Positions 14,419-23,301 of a stretch of DNA of 36,600 nucleotides are shown here, piece after piece. Both the position numbers and the translations under genes were made by a program. Source of the DNA: Isochrysis galbana. Taxonomy: Eukaryota; Haptophyta; Isochrysidales; Isochrysidaceae. Each line of letters begins with the position of its first letter. Within the stretch, counting starts at the first letter, position 1. The stretch spans positions 1,549,877 through 1,586,476 of the forward strand of contig CM030945.1 in NCBI GenBank assembly GCA_018136815.1. The letters are read 5' to 3'. The notes below the pieces were generated by a model. That model saw nothing but the letters and a program-made list of their open reading frames with translations. It was not told the origin of the DNA and did not search any database.

Positions 14419-15126
14419 TCACTCGATGTAGTCGAGGCCGTCAATGCCAAACTCACTGTCTATCCTCTTGCTATCCATTTGGAACTCATCAATAAATCTC
14501 TTGCGCACCTCAAATACGTTGTCGGTCCACCGATTCGCTGCTTCTTTGAGCACAGGGACATCCTGTAGACGCTGTTGCAGATTCAATGCCCCAGCTGTCT
14601 CAGCAGCCTTCAACTCACCATCAAGCCGCGCCTCATCCTGCTTCAGGGCCTCAATCGCTGTTGACATGCTGGCGATATCGGCGGAATCATCCTTACCGCC
14701 CGATTCGCGAGCTCGCTGCTCTGCCTGCTGCTTCTGTTGCGCTTTCAATTGCTCGACCTGTGATCTCAGCATGGCAGTCTGCTGCCGCAGACTCGCCAGC
14801 TCAGCGCGCTTCTTCGAGCCGGCTTCGCCTGGGAAGGACCAGTAGTACGTTGAGACGCCGACCTTGCCCTCGTGCACCAGGTCATCGCAAATGAGCTCCT
14901 TGAGCACATCCTTGACGGCGTTGGAGATGATTCCCAGCTTAGCCGCCTCCCGCTCCACGTCCTTCATCGCATATACCGAGCGTGAGCTGTGGAACATCGA
15001 GAGCATCCGCTGCCGCTTCTCATCAGCTGAGACGCCTTTCTTCCCCTGCGGCAAGGGAGGTGGCGCTCACGACTCGGGCCGCACAGGCGACGAAGGCGTC
15101 GACGCGTGTGCCGCGCGACGTACCAT
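14419..15126 (-). CDS. MND1: MND1, meiotic nuclear division protein 1
   Basis: MND1 pairs with HOP2 (PSMC3IP) to stimulate DMC1/RAD51 strand invasion in meiosis, acting in the nucleus. The protein has the N-terminal winged-helix region (KKGVSADEKRQRML, then YYWSFPGEA), a central coiled coil and the conserved end KEAANRWTDNVFEVRKRF ... DGLDYIE. About 209 residues match the family length (about 205). The main exon is 15045-14419. The frame upstream of GKKGVS has no ATG, but a GT-AG intron 15123-15046 (donor GTACGT, acceptor CCGCAG) joins it to an ATG at 15126-15124. The result is M-GKKGVS, as in other MND1 proteins, so exon 1 contributes only the start codon. The copia LTR begins 186 bp upstream of this ATG. 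Confidence 0.93.
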
Positions 15127-15311
15127 TTCTGCTGCGAGACGGGGCGAGGTACGGCGACTGCGATGAACGGACGCGGGGAGGGCGAGAGAGGAGAGGGAGG
15201 GGAGGGAGCGGCCGCGCTCGAGGATGATTTCCCGCCCCTTTTCCGCTAAGCCGTCGCTCCCCCCCTCCCCCTTCCCCCCCCCCCCCCCCTTCCCCCTTCC
15301 CTTTCCCCCTC

Positions 15312-15497
15312 TGTTTGACTCTGACCTCTGAGCGAGGGCATTTTGTAGTATACGTGTCAGATCTACTCCGAGTGAAGGGAGGGGAACGTACCGTCGTCAC
15401 CGTCGTCGTTGTGTGAGCGCGCTAGCTCAATGATGTTCCCCTTGGTCTACACGATATTGCTATCAATCACTGGGTCCCCATGGGTTGGGGCCAAACA
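15312..15497 (+). repeat. 5' LTR of the copia element
   Basis: 186 bp, starting TGTTTGACTCTGACC and ending GGGGCCAAACA, thus TG...CA. It matches the 3' LTR at every position I compared. It contains an ATGATG at 15430 that opens the long element frame. Confidence 0.97.
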
Positions 15498-18400
15498 TGG
15501 TACCCCCGCCGAGAGGGGTTCACACCTCTCTCGCACGCGACTGAGCGCACGCTCCCAAGATGTCTACACCCAACACAAGGTTGGACCAAAGACAGAAACC
15601 GAACAACTCTTCAAGACAATTGAGTTGTTCCAACCACTGACTCCGCTCAAGGGAGCGGACATCGGGCCTTATGCTTCGCAGCAAGGCCAACAAGCACTGT
15701 CACATCCGATGCGCGGCAGCCGCGTCGAATTCTCGGAAAAATCAGACTTCAAAGCCATCCCAAAACATTCTCTGGTACACGGTGTTGGGACTCAACAAAC
15801 TCTGTTATACAAATGCCACATCTGCCGTTCCCGAAATACTCGCCTGCCTGCGGCACAGTGGTACGTGCGTCCGCACCGCTCGCTCACCGCTGAAGGTGCA
15901 TGGATCGAATCTCACCGTCATCGCAAGCTTGGTTTCTTTTTGGTGAACTTTCCAAAAGTTTTGAGCATGCCCACCACAAGGACATCTGAACAATCCTTCA
16001 ACCTCAAGTCCTTCCGCCGCCCTGTGGCGCCGTCCCTGAAACACCGTCGAGGCGAGCTCGATGCTAATCACCCTCCCGCTTCCTCATCGATCCCAATGGC
16101 CACAATCCATCACATCCAACAAGCTCAACCACAAGATCAAAAGCTTGAATATGTCTTCATGATGGGGGAAGACACCCTTGAAGACTTCGACTCGCGCAAG
16201 TATCGCTGCCGACCGTTCGACGGCACTCCGGGCCGCCCCTTCGAGATATTCTGCCGAGACTTTGGCAATGCTTTCTCAAGAGACTACATTGGAGACTCCG
16301 ACCTAACCACTTGCATGTTAGGTCTGGATATTGGTGGATACCTGGAACAAAATCCAGATACTGATCGGTCTGTCTTCGGAGGGGTCCCTATGTATCAGTT
16401 CTACAACGCTGATGGAACAGTGAGGGCCGGAGCTAGGCAACAGCTAATGGACCACACCAAGAGAAAGCGTATACTCTTCTCATATCTCATGGAGCACATC
16501 TCTAATTCCGATCTTCGGGAAATGTTGACATCACAAGCCCCGCACGACGGAGCCAAAGCGTATCAACTCTTACATGATCAATGCCATCAAGAGGTAGATG
16601 ATCTGACCCTTATGGAACATGATTCTCAATGGGACAATGTTTCACTTTTGACAGTGGGCATCAACGAGCATTCAATCTCCAACTTGATCACCCACCTCCA
16701 TAGTTTGAACGCCAAACGCCCTTCGAATCGACAAAAATCAAAAGACCAACTTGTAATTAAGGTACTCTCATGCATCACACCAGACATTTCAGAATCCCTA
16801 GCGCACACTTGCCAAGAGGAAATTGCCGCTGCCCCGTCGAAACGCAAATTTTGGACCAACAATCAGCGAGATATCTTGAAGCTGAAAGCAGACCTACAAC
16901 CATTATGGAGGATCAAATTCAACCAAGGCGCCATCACCATTCCCAAGGAAAGTGGTAGGCGTGCAACAGGTGGTGGGGCCCGCCCAGATGCATCCTACGC
17001 AAACGATTCCGCGCTTCTAGCGAAATCGACGACGGCTCCGCCTAACAACCAACCACAACCACAACGAGCGCTGCTAAGTGCATCCCAAGCACTGAAATCG
17101 GCTAGGTGCTATCGCTGTCAGGGATCTGGGCATCAGGCCAACATCTGTCCAACCCCCGCAGATCACTCCGTCACTATACATGACTGGATAGCTGCTTTGC
17201 AGTCTCATGCCGGCTCACGCACCAAAGGAAACCGAGGAAAAGGCAAAAGTTCCGCTTTCGGCAAAGGAGGAAGAGGGAAAAACTCATCTGCATACGTATT
17301 ATCCGACGATGCGAACGCAGCTTCTACCACCGACAAATCGCCGCGTTGCGAAGGCGGAGGGAATACACACGCTGAGACCGCCAACTTCACCGCTGGAGAA
17401 GAGTGGAGTGACATCGTTGATGACACTGCTTTTTCCGCTATCCCTACAAGCCCGCCATTCAACCCTCCGTCTGAGCTTGAAGATGCCTCACGCCCATGCC
17501 TGTGGAGCAATCTATATCACATTTGGACCACATTTGTCTCATTCTTCATTGTTATCTTTCGTCGGGGTCACGAACAGCTCCGCGTATCCGACACTCACAC
17601 GGCTCTTTTCTCTCATTCGCCTACACCTAAGAAATTGGATTTCATCATCGATTGTGGTGCTACTAAACACTGTATCTCCAACGAGCTTGAGCTGGATCGA
17701 GTAACCGATGACGACCCTCAAACCTTCATCGTCATCGGTGATGGCCGCCGAGTACCTGTCTCCAAGATTGGAGACATGACAATTGTTGTTGATGCGCGCC
17801 TAAAATTAGGCGAGAATACATATGCGCAACGACGAGTACCGGTCCGTCTCACTGGTGTGAGAGTTGTCCCTAGCCTAGCGGCTAGACTCTTCAGTTGTAG
17901 GGCCGGATACGAGAATGATAACATCTCGACCTTTCTCAACAAAGAGTGCTACCTACAGCTACCTGGAGGGGAGGTTGCTCACATGGCGGCCTCGGGCCAT
18001 CATTATGTTCTCAACTTCGATACAGCGCTAGCTGCGACTAGCTTGGAAGAAAATGGAACGGATGATGCGACTCCGTCTTTGTGGCATGCGAGGTTAGGCC
18101 ACTTCAATGTCCACCGCATACGCTCCGCGATGCTATCTAGAGGAAAGAAAGACGCGCACGCCTCGGCACACAAACTAGCTTGCACAGCGTGCGCCGCCAA
18201 TCAACGTCGGTCGCCCCACAAAACAGCAACGCCTCGTTCTCGGACTTATGCCCACTTTGGAGAAAGAATTGTGTCCGACACTTGTGGTCCTTTCCCCCCA
18301 TCACCATCCGGTCTGCGGTTTGCGATAATCTTCGTCGACATGTTCTCCCGTTTCGCATCGGTCTACTTCTTGAAATCAAAATCTTCCGCCGATGTGTTGA

Positions 18401-20853
18401 TTGCAGCCCAAACATTTGTCGGAGATCACTCCTATCTCCTCACAAAAACATCCATTCCCGGCGTGGTTGACCAATGGCACACAGATAATGGCACAGAATT
18501 CACGGCGTCTGCCATTGATGCATTTTGCTCGCAGCTAGGCATCCGCCGCTCATTTTCTATTGCAGACGCGCCGCAAACAAATGGTGTCGCTGAAAGAGCA
18601 TGGGGCGTACTTCTCCGCAGCATGAGAGTCATGCTCGCACATGCTGGCTGTGACACCTTTTTCTCCACCCTCTGGCCGTTTCTTATGTCGCAAGCTGCTG
18701 CAATCCATAATTCTTTGCCTTCGTTCTCGTTCTCGCCACCAGAAGTTCCATGGCAAAAGGCTGATCCGCGCCGCCCCCCTGCGCCTCTTTCACGTTTCCG
18801 CGTCATGTTATGCGATTGTTGGGTACATGTTGGTGAGCCCAGTGACAAACTGGCCTCCCGTCGCTGTCCGGCAGTCCACCTGGGGTGGGACCCTCGCCGC
18901 CGAGGGTACTTCGTATTCGTGCCCTCCTTACGTCGAATCACCACGGCTGTTGACGTTAGTTTCGACGAATCTTCTTTCACGTCTTTCGCGGGAATCTCCC
19001 GCCCGACACCGTCTGCGTCTGCGGCCTCAGGCAGCCTTGTCCGTCGCGCCTCCGATGCTGCCTCCCTCCCCACCCCCGTTCGCCGCCTCACGCAGCATGA
19101 GCGCGTCCCGCCGCCGCCGGTGCCGGCTCCGCCGGTAGTGCCGCCTCCTGCGGTGTCTTCTACGCGTGCGACCGCCTCGGTCGTGGGGGAGTCCACCACA
19201 CCTGTGGCACCCAACATCTCCCAAGCCCTCATGGCAGCAACACCTGCTGGCCCCATTCCAGAGCCTCGCACCTTCAGAGAGGCCATCAGCGACCCTGTGT
19301 ACGGCGAGAAGTGGAGAGAAGCGATGCAGGAAGATGTGAAGGGCAAGTATGAGACCAACAAAGCCTGGAAACTTGTGAAAGCCGATGAAATTCCAGCTGG
19401 GAGAAAGCCAATGAAGGGAAAATGGGTGTTCAAAGTCAAGTACAACTCGGACGGGTCAGTGGAGAGGTTCAAGGCTAGATGGGTGGCCTGTGGCTACAGC
19501 CAAGTACCAGGAGTTGACTTTACAGAAACCTTTTGCGGCACTCTACGACACGAAAGCTCCAGGATCTTCCTAGCACTGACAAATGAAGCAGATGATGATC
19601 TCTTGGAAATCGACACAGTGAAAGCTTTCTCATCCGCCGATATGGATGGGAATCCACTCTACATAGTTCAGCCCACTGGATTTGAAGATCCCAACTACGC
19701 AGCATGTCTCCTCCTCGCGCCACTAGAAGGAACCAAACAAGCTGGTTATCAATACATGATCACCAACACAGCCACACTCACCAAAATCGGCTTTGAGCAA
19801 TCCGCTGTCGAACCGAATTTCTTTAAACGATCGTACGAGGATGGCTCTACAATTTACCTTGCTCTCTATGTGGACAACATGCTAGTGAGGTTCCCGACAG
19901 GCCGGAAGGAGTTGGTTGACTCATTCATCGCCCAATATTCCAAGCGATTCAATGTAAGCATTGTTGGAGAACCATCACGTTTCTTGGGCTTCGAGATTAT
20001 CCGAGACCGTGCCAACCGTCACATGACGCTCCGTCAGACCAAGTATATCGAAGAGATTGCTAACGCCTTCCTGAGTGAGCGAACTAGCAAACTATTTGCT
20101 ACCCCGATCTGTTCTTCGAAGATAGACGAATTTCATAAGCTAACCGGTGCCAAGTGTGACATGGATAGATCTCGAATGCGATCCAAATCTTATCTCCAAC
20201 TTATGGGCTCTTTGCTATGGGTCACCATCACTCGACCTGACATCGCCTTCTACGTTTCCTTCCTATGTCAATTCATGCAGGATCCTTCGCCTCAGAACTA
20301 TGACTCGGCTCTTGGTATCGTTAGTTACCTCCAATACTCAAAATGGCTTGGAATAACTTACGATGGCTCGAATTCGTCACTTGAAGTTTATGCTGACTCA
20401 TCCTGGGGCTCTCTCCCGAAGCCGTTTGCCGGATACGTACTCAAGTATGGGGGGGCCTCAATCTCATTTCAGTCCAAGAAACTCAAGTTAGTCGCCCAAT
20501 CATCGGCCGAAGCCGAAACAGCTGTTTATGCCTTAGCTGCTCGGAACTTGCAATTCTCATTGCACCTATTCGAGTTTCTAGGACATCCACAGCAACTCCC
20601 GATCCACATATTCACTGATAACTCGGCCACGCGCGATTCAATCAAAAACCCAGGGGTCACCGCTCGCACCCGTCATTATGTTCGCTGGTTGCTTTACGCT
20701 CGAGAGCAATTTCTACATCATATTTCAGCCCCGAAATGGATCTCGACTTCCCAGATGACCGCTGACATATTCACCAAATGTCTCGACAAAACTACATTTC
20801 TTCGTCATCGTTGTTCCCTGCTAAATGAAAAGATCTGTCCTAACCAGCGTTAA
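15430..20853 (+). CDS. copia gag-pol polyprotein (gag, protease, integrase, RT, RNase H)
   Basis: Single intact frame. The first ATG lies inside the 5' LTR. A more usual gag start is the ATG at 16096 (MATIHHIQQ). Order: gag; CCHC knuckle CYRCQGSGHQANIC (about 17107); protease with DCGAT (about 17650); integrase with GLGH-like HARLGHFNVH, a CTAC zinc motif, and D-D-E residues in SDTCGP, HTDNGTEF and NGVAERAW; reverse transcriptase with WVFKVKYNSDGS, LEIDTVKAF and LYVDNML; RNase H with YADSSW, SSAEAE and FTDNSA. Integrase before RT defines copia. The RT active site reads YVDN where the family has YVDD (Asn at codon 19876-19878), which could impair activity although everything else is intact. 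An antisense 346-codon frame at 18432-19472 is a shadow. Confidence 0.97.
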   Translation: MMFPLVYTILLSITGSPWVGAKHGTPAERGSHLSRTRLSARSQDVYTQHKVGPKTETEQLFKTIELFQPLTPLKGADIGPYASQQGQQALSHPMRGSRVEFSEKSDFKAIPKHSLVHGVGTQQTLLYKCHICRSRNTRLPAAQWYVRPHRSLTAEGAWIESHRHRKLGFFLVNFPKVLSMPTTRTSEQSFNLKSFRRPVAPSLKHRRGELDANHPPASSSIPMATIHHIQQAQPQDQKLEYVFMMGEDTLEDFDSRKYRCRPFDGTPGRPFEIFCRDFGNAFSRDYIGDSDLTTCMLGLDIGGYLEQNPDTDRSVFGGVPMYQFYNADGTVRAGARQQLMDHTKRKRILFSYLMEHISNSDLREMLTSQAPHDGAKAYQLLHDQCHQEVDDLTLMEHDSQWDNVSLLTVGINEHSISNLITHLHSLNAKRPSNRQKSKDQLVIKVLSCITPDISESLAHTCQEEIAAAPSKRKFWTNNQRDILKLKADLQPLWRIKFNQGAITIPKESGRRATGGGARPDASYANDSALLAKSTTAPPNNQPQPQRALLSASQALKSARCYRCQGSGHQANICPTPADHSVTIHDWIAALQSHAGSRTKGNRGKGKSSAFGKGGRGKNSSAYVLSDDANAASTTDKSPRCEGGGNTHAETANFTAGEEWSDIVDDTAFSAIPTSPPFNPPSELEDASRPCLWSNLYHIWTTFVSFFIVIFRRGHEQLRVSDTHTALFSHSPTPKKLDFIIDCGATKHCISNELELDRVTDDDPQTFIVIGDGRRVPVSKIGDMTIVVDARLKLGENTYAQRRVPVRLTGVRVVPSLAARLFSCRAGYENDNISTFLNKECYLQLPGGEVAHMAASGHHYVLNFDTALAATSLEENGTDDATPSLWHARLGHFNVHRIRSAMLSRGKKDAHASAHKLACTACAANQRRSPHKTATPRSRTYAHFGERIVSDTCGPFPPSPSGLRFAIIFVDMFSRFASVYFLKSKSSADVLIAAQTFVGDHSYLLTKTSIPGVVDQWHTDNGTEFTASAIDAFCSQLGIRRSFSIADAPQTNGVAERAWGVLLRSMRVMLAHAGCDTFFSTLWPFLMSQAAAIHNSLPSFSFSPPEVPWQKADPRRPPAPLSRFRVMLCDCWVHVGEPSDKLASRRCPAVHLGWDPRRRGYFVFVPSLRRITTAVDVSFDESSFTSFAGISRPTPSASAASGSLVRRASDAASLPTPVRRLTQHERVPPPPVPAPPVVPPPAVSSTRATASVVGESTTPVAPNISQALMAATPAGPIPEPRTFREAISDPVYGEKWREAMQEDVKGKYETNKAWKLVKADEIPAGRKPMKGKWVFKVKYNSDGSVERFKARWVACGYSQVPGVDFTETFCGTLRHESSRIFLALTNEADDDLLEIDTVKAFSSADMDGNPLYIVQPTGFEDPNYAACLLLAPLEGTKQAGYQYMITNTATLTKIGFEQSAVEPNFFKRSYEDGSTIYLALYVDNMLVRFPTGRKELVDSFIAQYSKRFNVSIVGEPSRFLGFEIIRDRANRHMTLRQTKYIEEIANAFLSERTSKLFATPICSSKIDEFHKLTGAKCDMDRSRMRSKSYLQLMGSLLWVTITRPDIAFYVSFLCQFMQDPSPQNYDSALGIVSYLQYSKWLGITYDGSNSSLEVYADSSWGSLPKPFAGYVLKYGGASISFQSKKLKLVAQSSAEAETAVYALAARNLQFSLHLFEFLGHPQQLPIHIFTDNSATRDSIKNPGVTARTRHYVRWLLYAREQFLHHISAPKWISTSQMTADIFTKCLDKTTFLRHRCSLLNEKICPNQR
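15498..15515 (+). promoter_or_regulatory. presumed primer binding site
   Basis: TGGTACCCCCGCCGAGAG follows the 5' LTR directly. TGG complements the CCA end of a tRNA, as expected for minus-strand priming. It differs after TGGTA from the usual copia initiator-Met site, so the primer tRNA is not identified. Confidence 0.55.
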
Positions 20854-20860
20854 GTCACGC

Positions 20861-20870
20861 TGTGGGGGAG
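20861..20870 (+). promoter_or_regulatory. polypurine tract of the copia element
   Basis: TGTGGGGGAG sits immediately before the 3' LTR and just after the gag-pol stop codon, the expected site for plus-strand priming. Confidence 0.8.
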
Positions 20871-21056
20871 TGTTTGACTCTGACCTCTGAGCGAGGGCAT
20901 TTTGTAGTATACGTGTCAGATCTACTCCGAGTGAAGGGAGGGGAACGTACCGTCGTCACCGTCGTCGTTGTGTGAGCGCGCTAGCTCAATGATGTTCCCC
21001 TTGGTCTACACGATATTGCTATCAATCACTGGGTCCCCATGGGTTGGGGCCAAACA
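20871..21056 (+). repeat. 3' LTR of the copia element
   Basis: 186 bp, the same as the 5' LTR by eye. Its ATGATG (20989) now reads out into host sequence upstream of the ABHD11-like gene. Confidence 0.97.
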
Positions 21057-21580
21057 CCCTCCCCCTCCGCCTGCAGAAAGGCCACATTGTTTTGTACATC
21101 GGCGGTCTGACGGTCTACCTAGCCGAGGGTTCTACGATCTACGACCTGCGCGGGGGGGGGCGGAGGGGGGCGCGGGCGACTTCGTCGCATCTACTTTAAT
21201 AGTACGAACCCCGACGGCCGTCGCCATTCGATATTCACTCTTCAGGCTGGCTCACTTGTACTTGTTTTACTCGTAGTGTTTCGCCTTGGTCAATTTTCAC
21301 GATATGTGTGTTCCGCGGTCAAGGTCTATTATTATCTGTAATAGTCGAATATTGTTTGTAATGGCGGTAGGCGCGGTTCAGTGAGGTTGACAGAAGAGGT
21401 GGGTGGGTTGGGCGAAGGCGAGGACGGCGGCAAGAGCGAGATTGAGCGAGAGGCGAAGGACGAGGGCGCGAGACGAGAGGGCCTGCAAGCCGGCCATCCA
21501 GAACCCCTAAAGAAGAGAAGAATTCGTTCGGGCTCTCTCTTTCCCTCCGGCACCCCTTCGCCCTTCCCCGACACCGAGCG
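21057..21580. other. remaining MND1/ABHD11 divergent intergenic region
   Basis: This holds the right target duplication (CCCTC), C- and G-rich tracts, and presumably the promoter and 5' UTR of the hydrolase gene. A stretch near 21405-21470 (GGCGAGGACGGCGGCAAGAG) resembles 9030-9090, probably shared low-complexity sequence. No gene was recognised. Confidence 0.5.
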
Positions 21581-22462
21581 ATGCGCCCGCTGCGCCTCTC
21601 GTCGCTGCAAGCCGTGTGCCGCGCCGGCTCCATCCAGCGGCGGGGGCTACACGTGCACCACCGGCGGGTAGAGGCGGCGAGCGCGAGCTCATCCCAGCCG
21701 CCGCTTGTCCTCATCCACGGCTTGCTCGGCTCCTCCTCCAACTTTGGCTCGCTCGCTCGTCGGCTCAACACGTCGCGTGATGTGCTGATGCCTGATCTGC
21801 GCAACCATGGCGCCTCGTTCTGGGATGAGGATTGCTCGATCGAGGCGATGGCCGAGGACATCATCTGTCTGCTTGACCAAGCTGCCATCCAGAAGGCTGT
21901 GCTGTGCGGCCACTCCCTCGGTGGGAAGGTCGCAATGGCAGCAGCACTCATGGAACCTGCGTGTGTCTCTCATCTCCTTGTCGTCGATATTGCGCCCGTC
22001 GTGTATGGGTCTACAGACGCGCTATGGAAGGCGAACTTCACCATTATGGACGCAATGCATGGGATGTCCGCCGAGGCGATGGGCCACCGCAAAACAGCTG
22101 ATGCGGCACTGCGAGATGCGGGCGTGAGCGACCCGGGTGTGCGCGCTTTCCTCCTTCAAAATCTGCAGCCCGAGCAGCGGTCGTGGAGGTGCAATCTGAG
22201 CGCACTACGGGATGCTGCCTATCGAGGTGAGATTGCTGGATTTCCCGAGCACCTGCCCCCTGCACCGCCAACATTGCCCACGCGCTTCATCGCCGGCACG
22301 AGGTCGTCGTACGTGTTGCCCGAGTATGAGTCAACAATGCGAGCCTTCTTTCCCGGAGCCGAGGAAGGGGGTGCACTCATGATTGAGGCCGGGCATTGGC
22401 TGCACGCAGAGCGGCCCGACGAGTTTGTGCGTCTTGTAGATGAATTTTGTGTAGGGGAATGA
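21581..22462 (+). CDS. ABHD11: ABHD11-like mitochondrial alpha/beta hydrolase
   Basis: Serine hydrolase of the ABHD11/YbfF family, 293 residues, single exon, near the usual length. Human ABHD11 is mitochondrial and protects lipoylated 2-oxoglutarate dehydrogenase; whether the algal protein does so is unknown. Seen here: an Arg-rich N-terminus without acidic residues (MRPLRLSSLQAVCRAG), fitting a mitochondrial presequence; the oxyanion region VLIHGLLGSSSNFGSLARRL; the nucleophile elbow GHSLGGK (Ser112); Asp136 in VVDIAP, the acid position used in YbfF; and His272 in GHWLHAERP. The catalytic triad is therefore complete. It is divergent to MND1, with the copia element between them. Confidence 0.92.
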   Translation: MRPLRLSSLQAVCRAGSIQRRGLHVHHRRVEAASASSSQPPLVLIHGLLGSSSNFGSLARRLNTSRDVLMPDLRNHGASFWDEDCSIEAMAEDIICLLDQAAIQKAVLCGHSLGGKVAMAAALMEPACVSHLLVVDIAPVVYGSTDALWKANFTIMDAMHGMSAEAMGHRKTADAALRDAGVSDPGVRAFLLQNLQPEQRSWRCNLSALRDAAYRGEIAGFPEHLPPAPPTLPTRFIAGTRSSYVLPEYESTMRAFFPGAEEGGALMIEAGHWLHAERPDEFVRLVDEFCVGE

Positions 22463-23301
22463 GAGGCATGAGACATGCGGTGGAAGCAAGGAGGTGGGAC
22501 TTCATAGATTGTGGATTGTGTGCGCCAAAAGAAATCGGGCAATTAGTCCGTAAAAATGAAGAATGCCCGCGAGCGTCATCGTGAGTGGAGCGGCTGCACA
22601 TGCTTTCCATCCTCTTTGCATGTGATCACCAGAGGGCGTGCGAGTGAAGCAACGAATGTTTGTGTTGGGATAATTTGGGGGGGGCAAAAAATTATTGCAA
22701 CAATTTCTTCTTACTGCAACCTACAATTTAAATTCTCGATTCTCTCCGCGGTCTACTCTAAGCCATGCCAAGACCCAGGCCCGAGGTTGAGCACATGGGC
22801 CGAAGACCGGAAACCAAAGACAAACGACCTATGGCCTATGGGGAAGGGGGGAAGGGAGTATTGAGTATTGAGAAGCGGGGCGCATAGCGCATAGAACCTA
22901 GAAGCGGGCGGCGTGGCGTTATGCAGTGGTAGGTGGTGCCGTGTCCGCTCAAGGTATAAGCCCCGAATCTGTAGATGTTAGATGGCAGTAAACCCTGAAT
23001 CTTCAAGACGTTTTCTTAAGGCAAGTGCAACAGTAATCGGAAAGCATTAGCAAGTCCATGAATGCATCTTGAGCGTGACGAACATGGGGATGGTCTTACA
23101 CACATGCGCAATGCGCCTCGGAGAATCACCAAGTTCTACGGAGCTCGTGCCTTCACATTGCCGCACATCATACTCAGGGTTTCGTGCTCCATGCTCAAGT
23201 AGTGGAGTAGTGGACAAGACAAGATGGGTGATAACCAATTAACCCTACAATTGAAAGAAGTAAAAATTTGAGAGGGACGAGGTCCCGTCGGCTACCGTTG
23301 G
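22463..23301. other. convergent intergenic region, nothing recognised
   Basis: Between the 3' ends of the hydrolase gene (plus) and the coiled-coil gene (minus). Lower GC than the flanks, no conserved frame, no repeat match elsewhere in the window. It should contain both 3' UTRs. Confidence 0.5.

Larger units (their letters stand above)
15312..21056 (+). mobile_element. complete Ty1/copia LTR retrotransposon, 5.7 kb
   Basis: Two 186-bp LTRs, a primer-site-like TGG, one long gag-pol frame and a polypurine tract are all present. The element is flanked by the 5-bp duplication CCCTC at 15307-15311 and 21057-21061, inside a C/T-rich tract upstream of MND1. By eye the LTRs show no difference, so the insertion is recent. 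It splits the divergent intergenic region between MND1 and the ABHD11-like gene. Confidence 0.97.

Noticed and set aside
14190..14495. 101-codon plus-strand frame
   Set aside because: It overlaps the conserved C-terminus of MND1 in antisense and has no recognisable family.
15409..15429. Start of the copia frame at 15409
   Set aside because: The codon at 15409 is TTG. The first ATG is at 15430, and the likely gag start is 16096.
18432..19472. Long 346-codon minus-strand frame within the copia element
   Set aside because: It lies antisense to integrase and RT coding sequence, is low in complexity and has no family signature; it is a shadow of the GC-rich sense frame.
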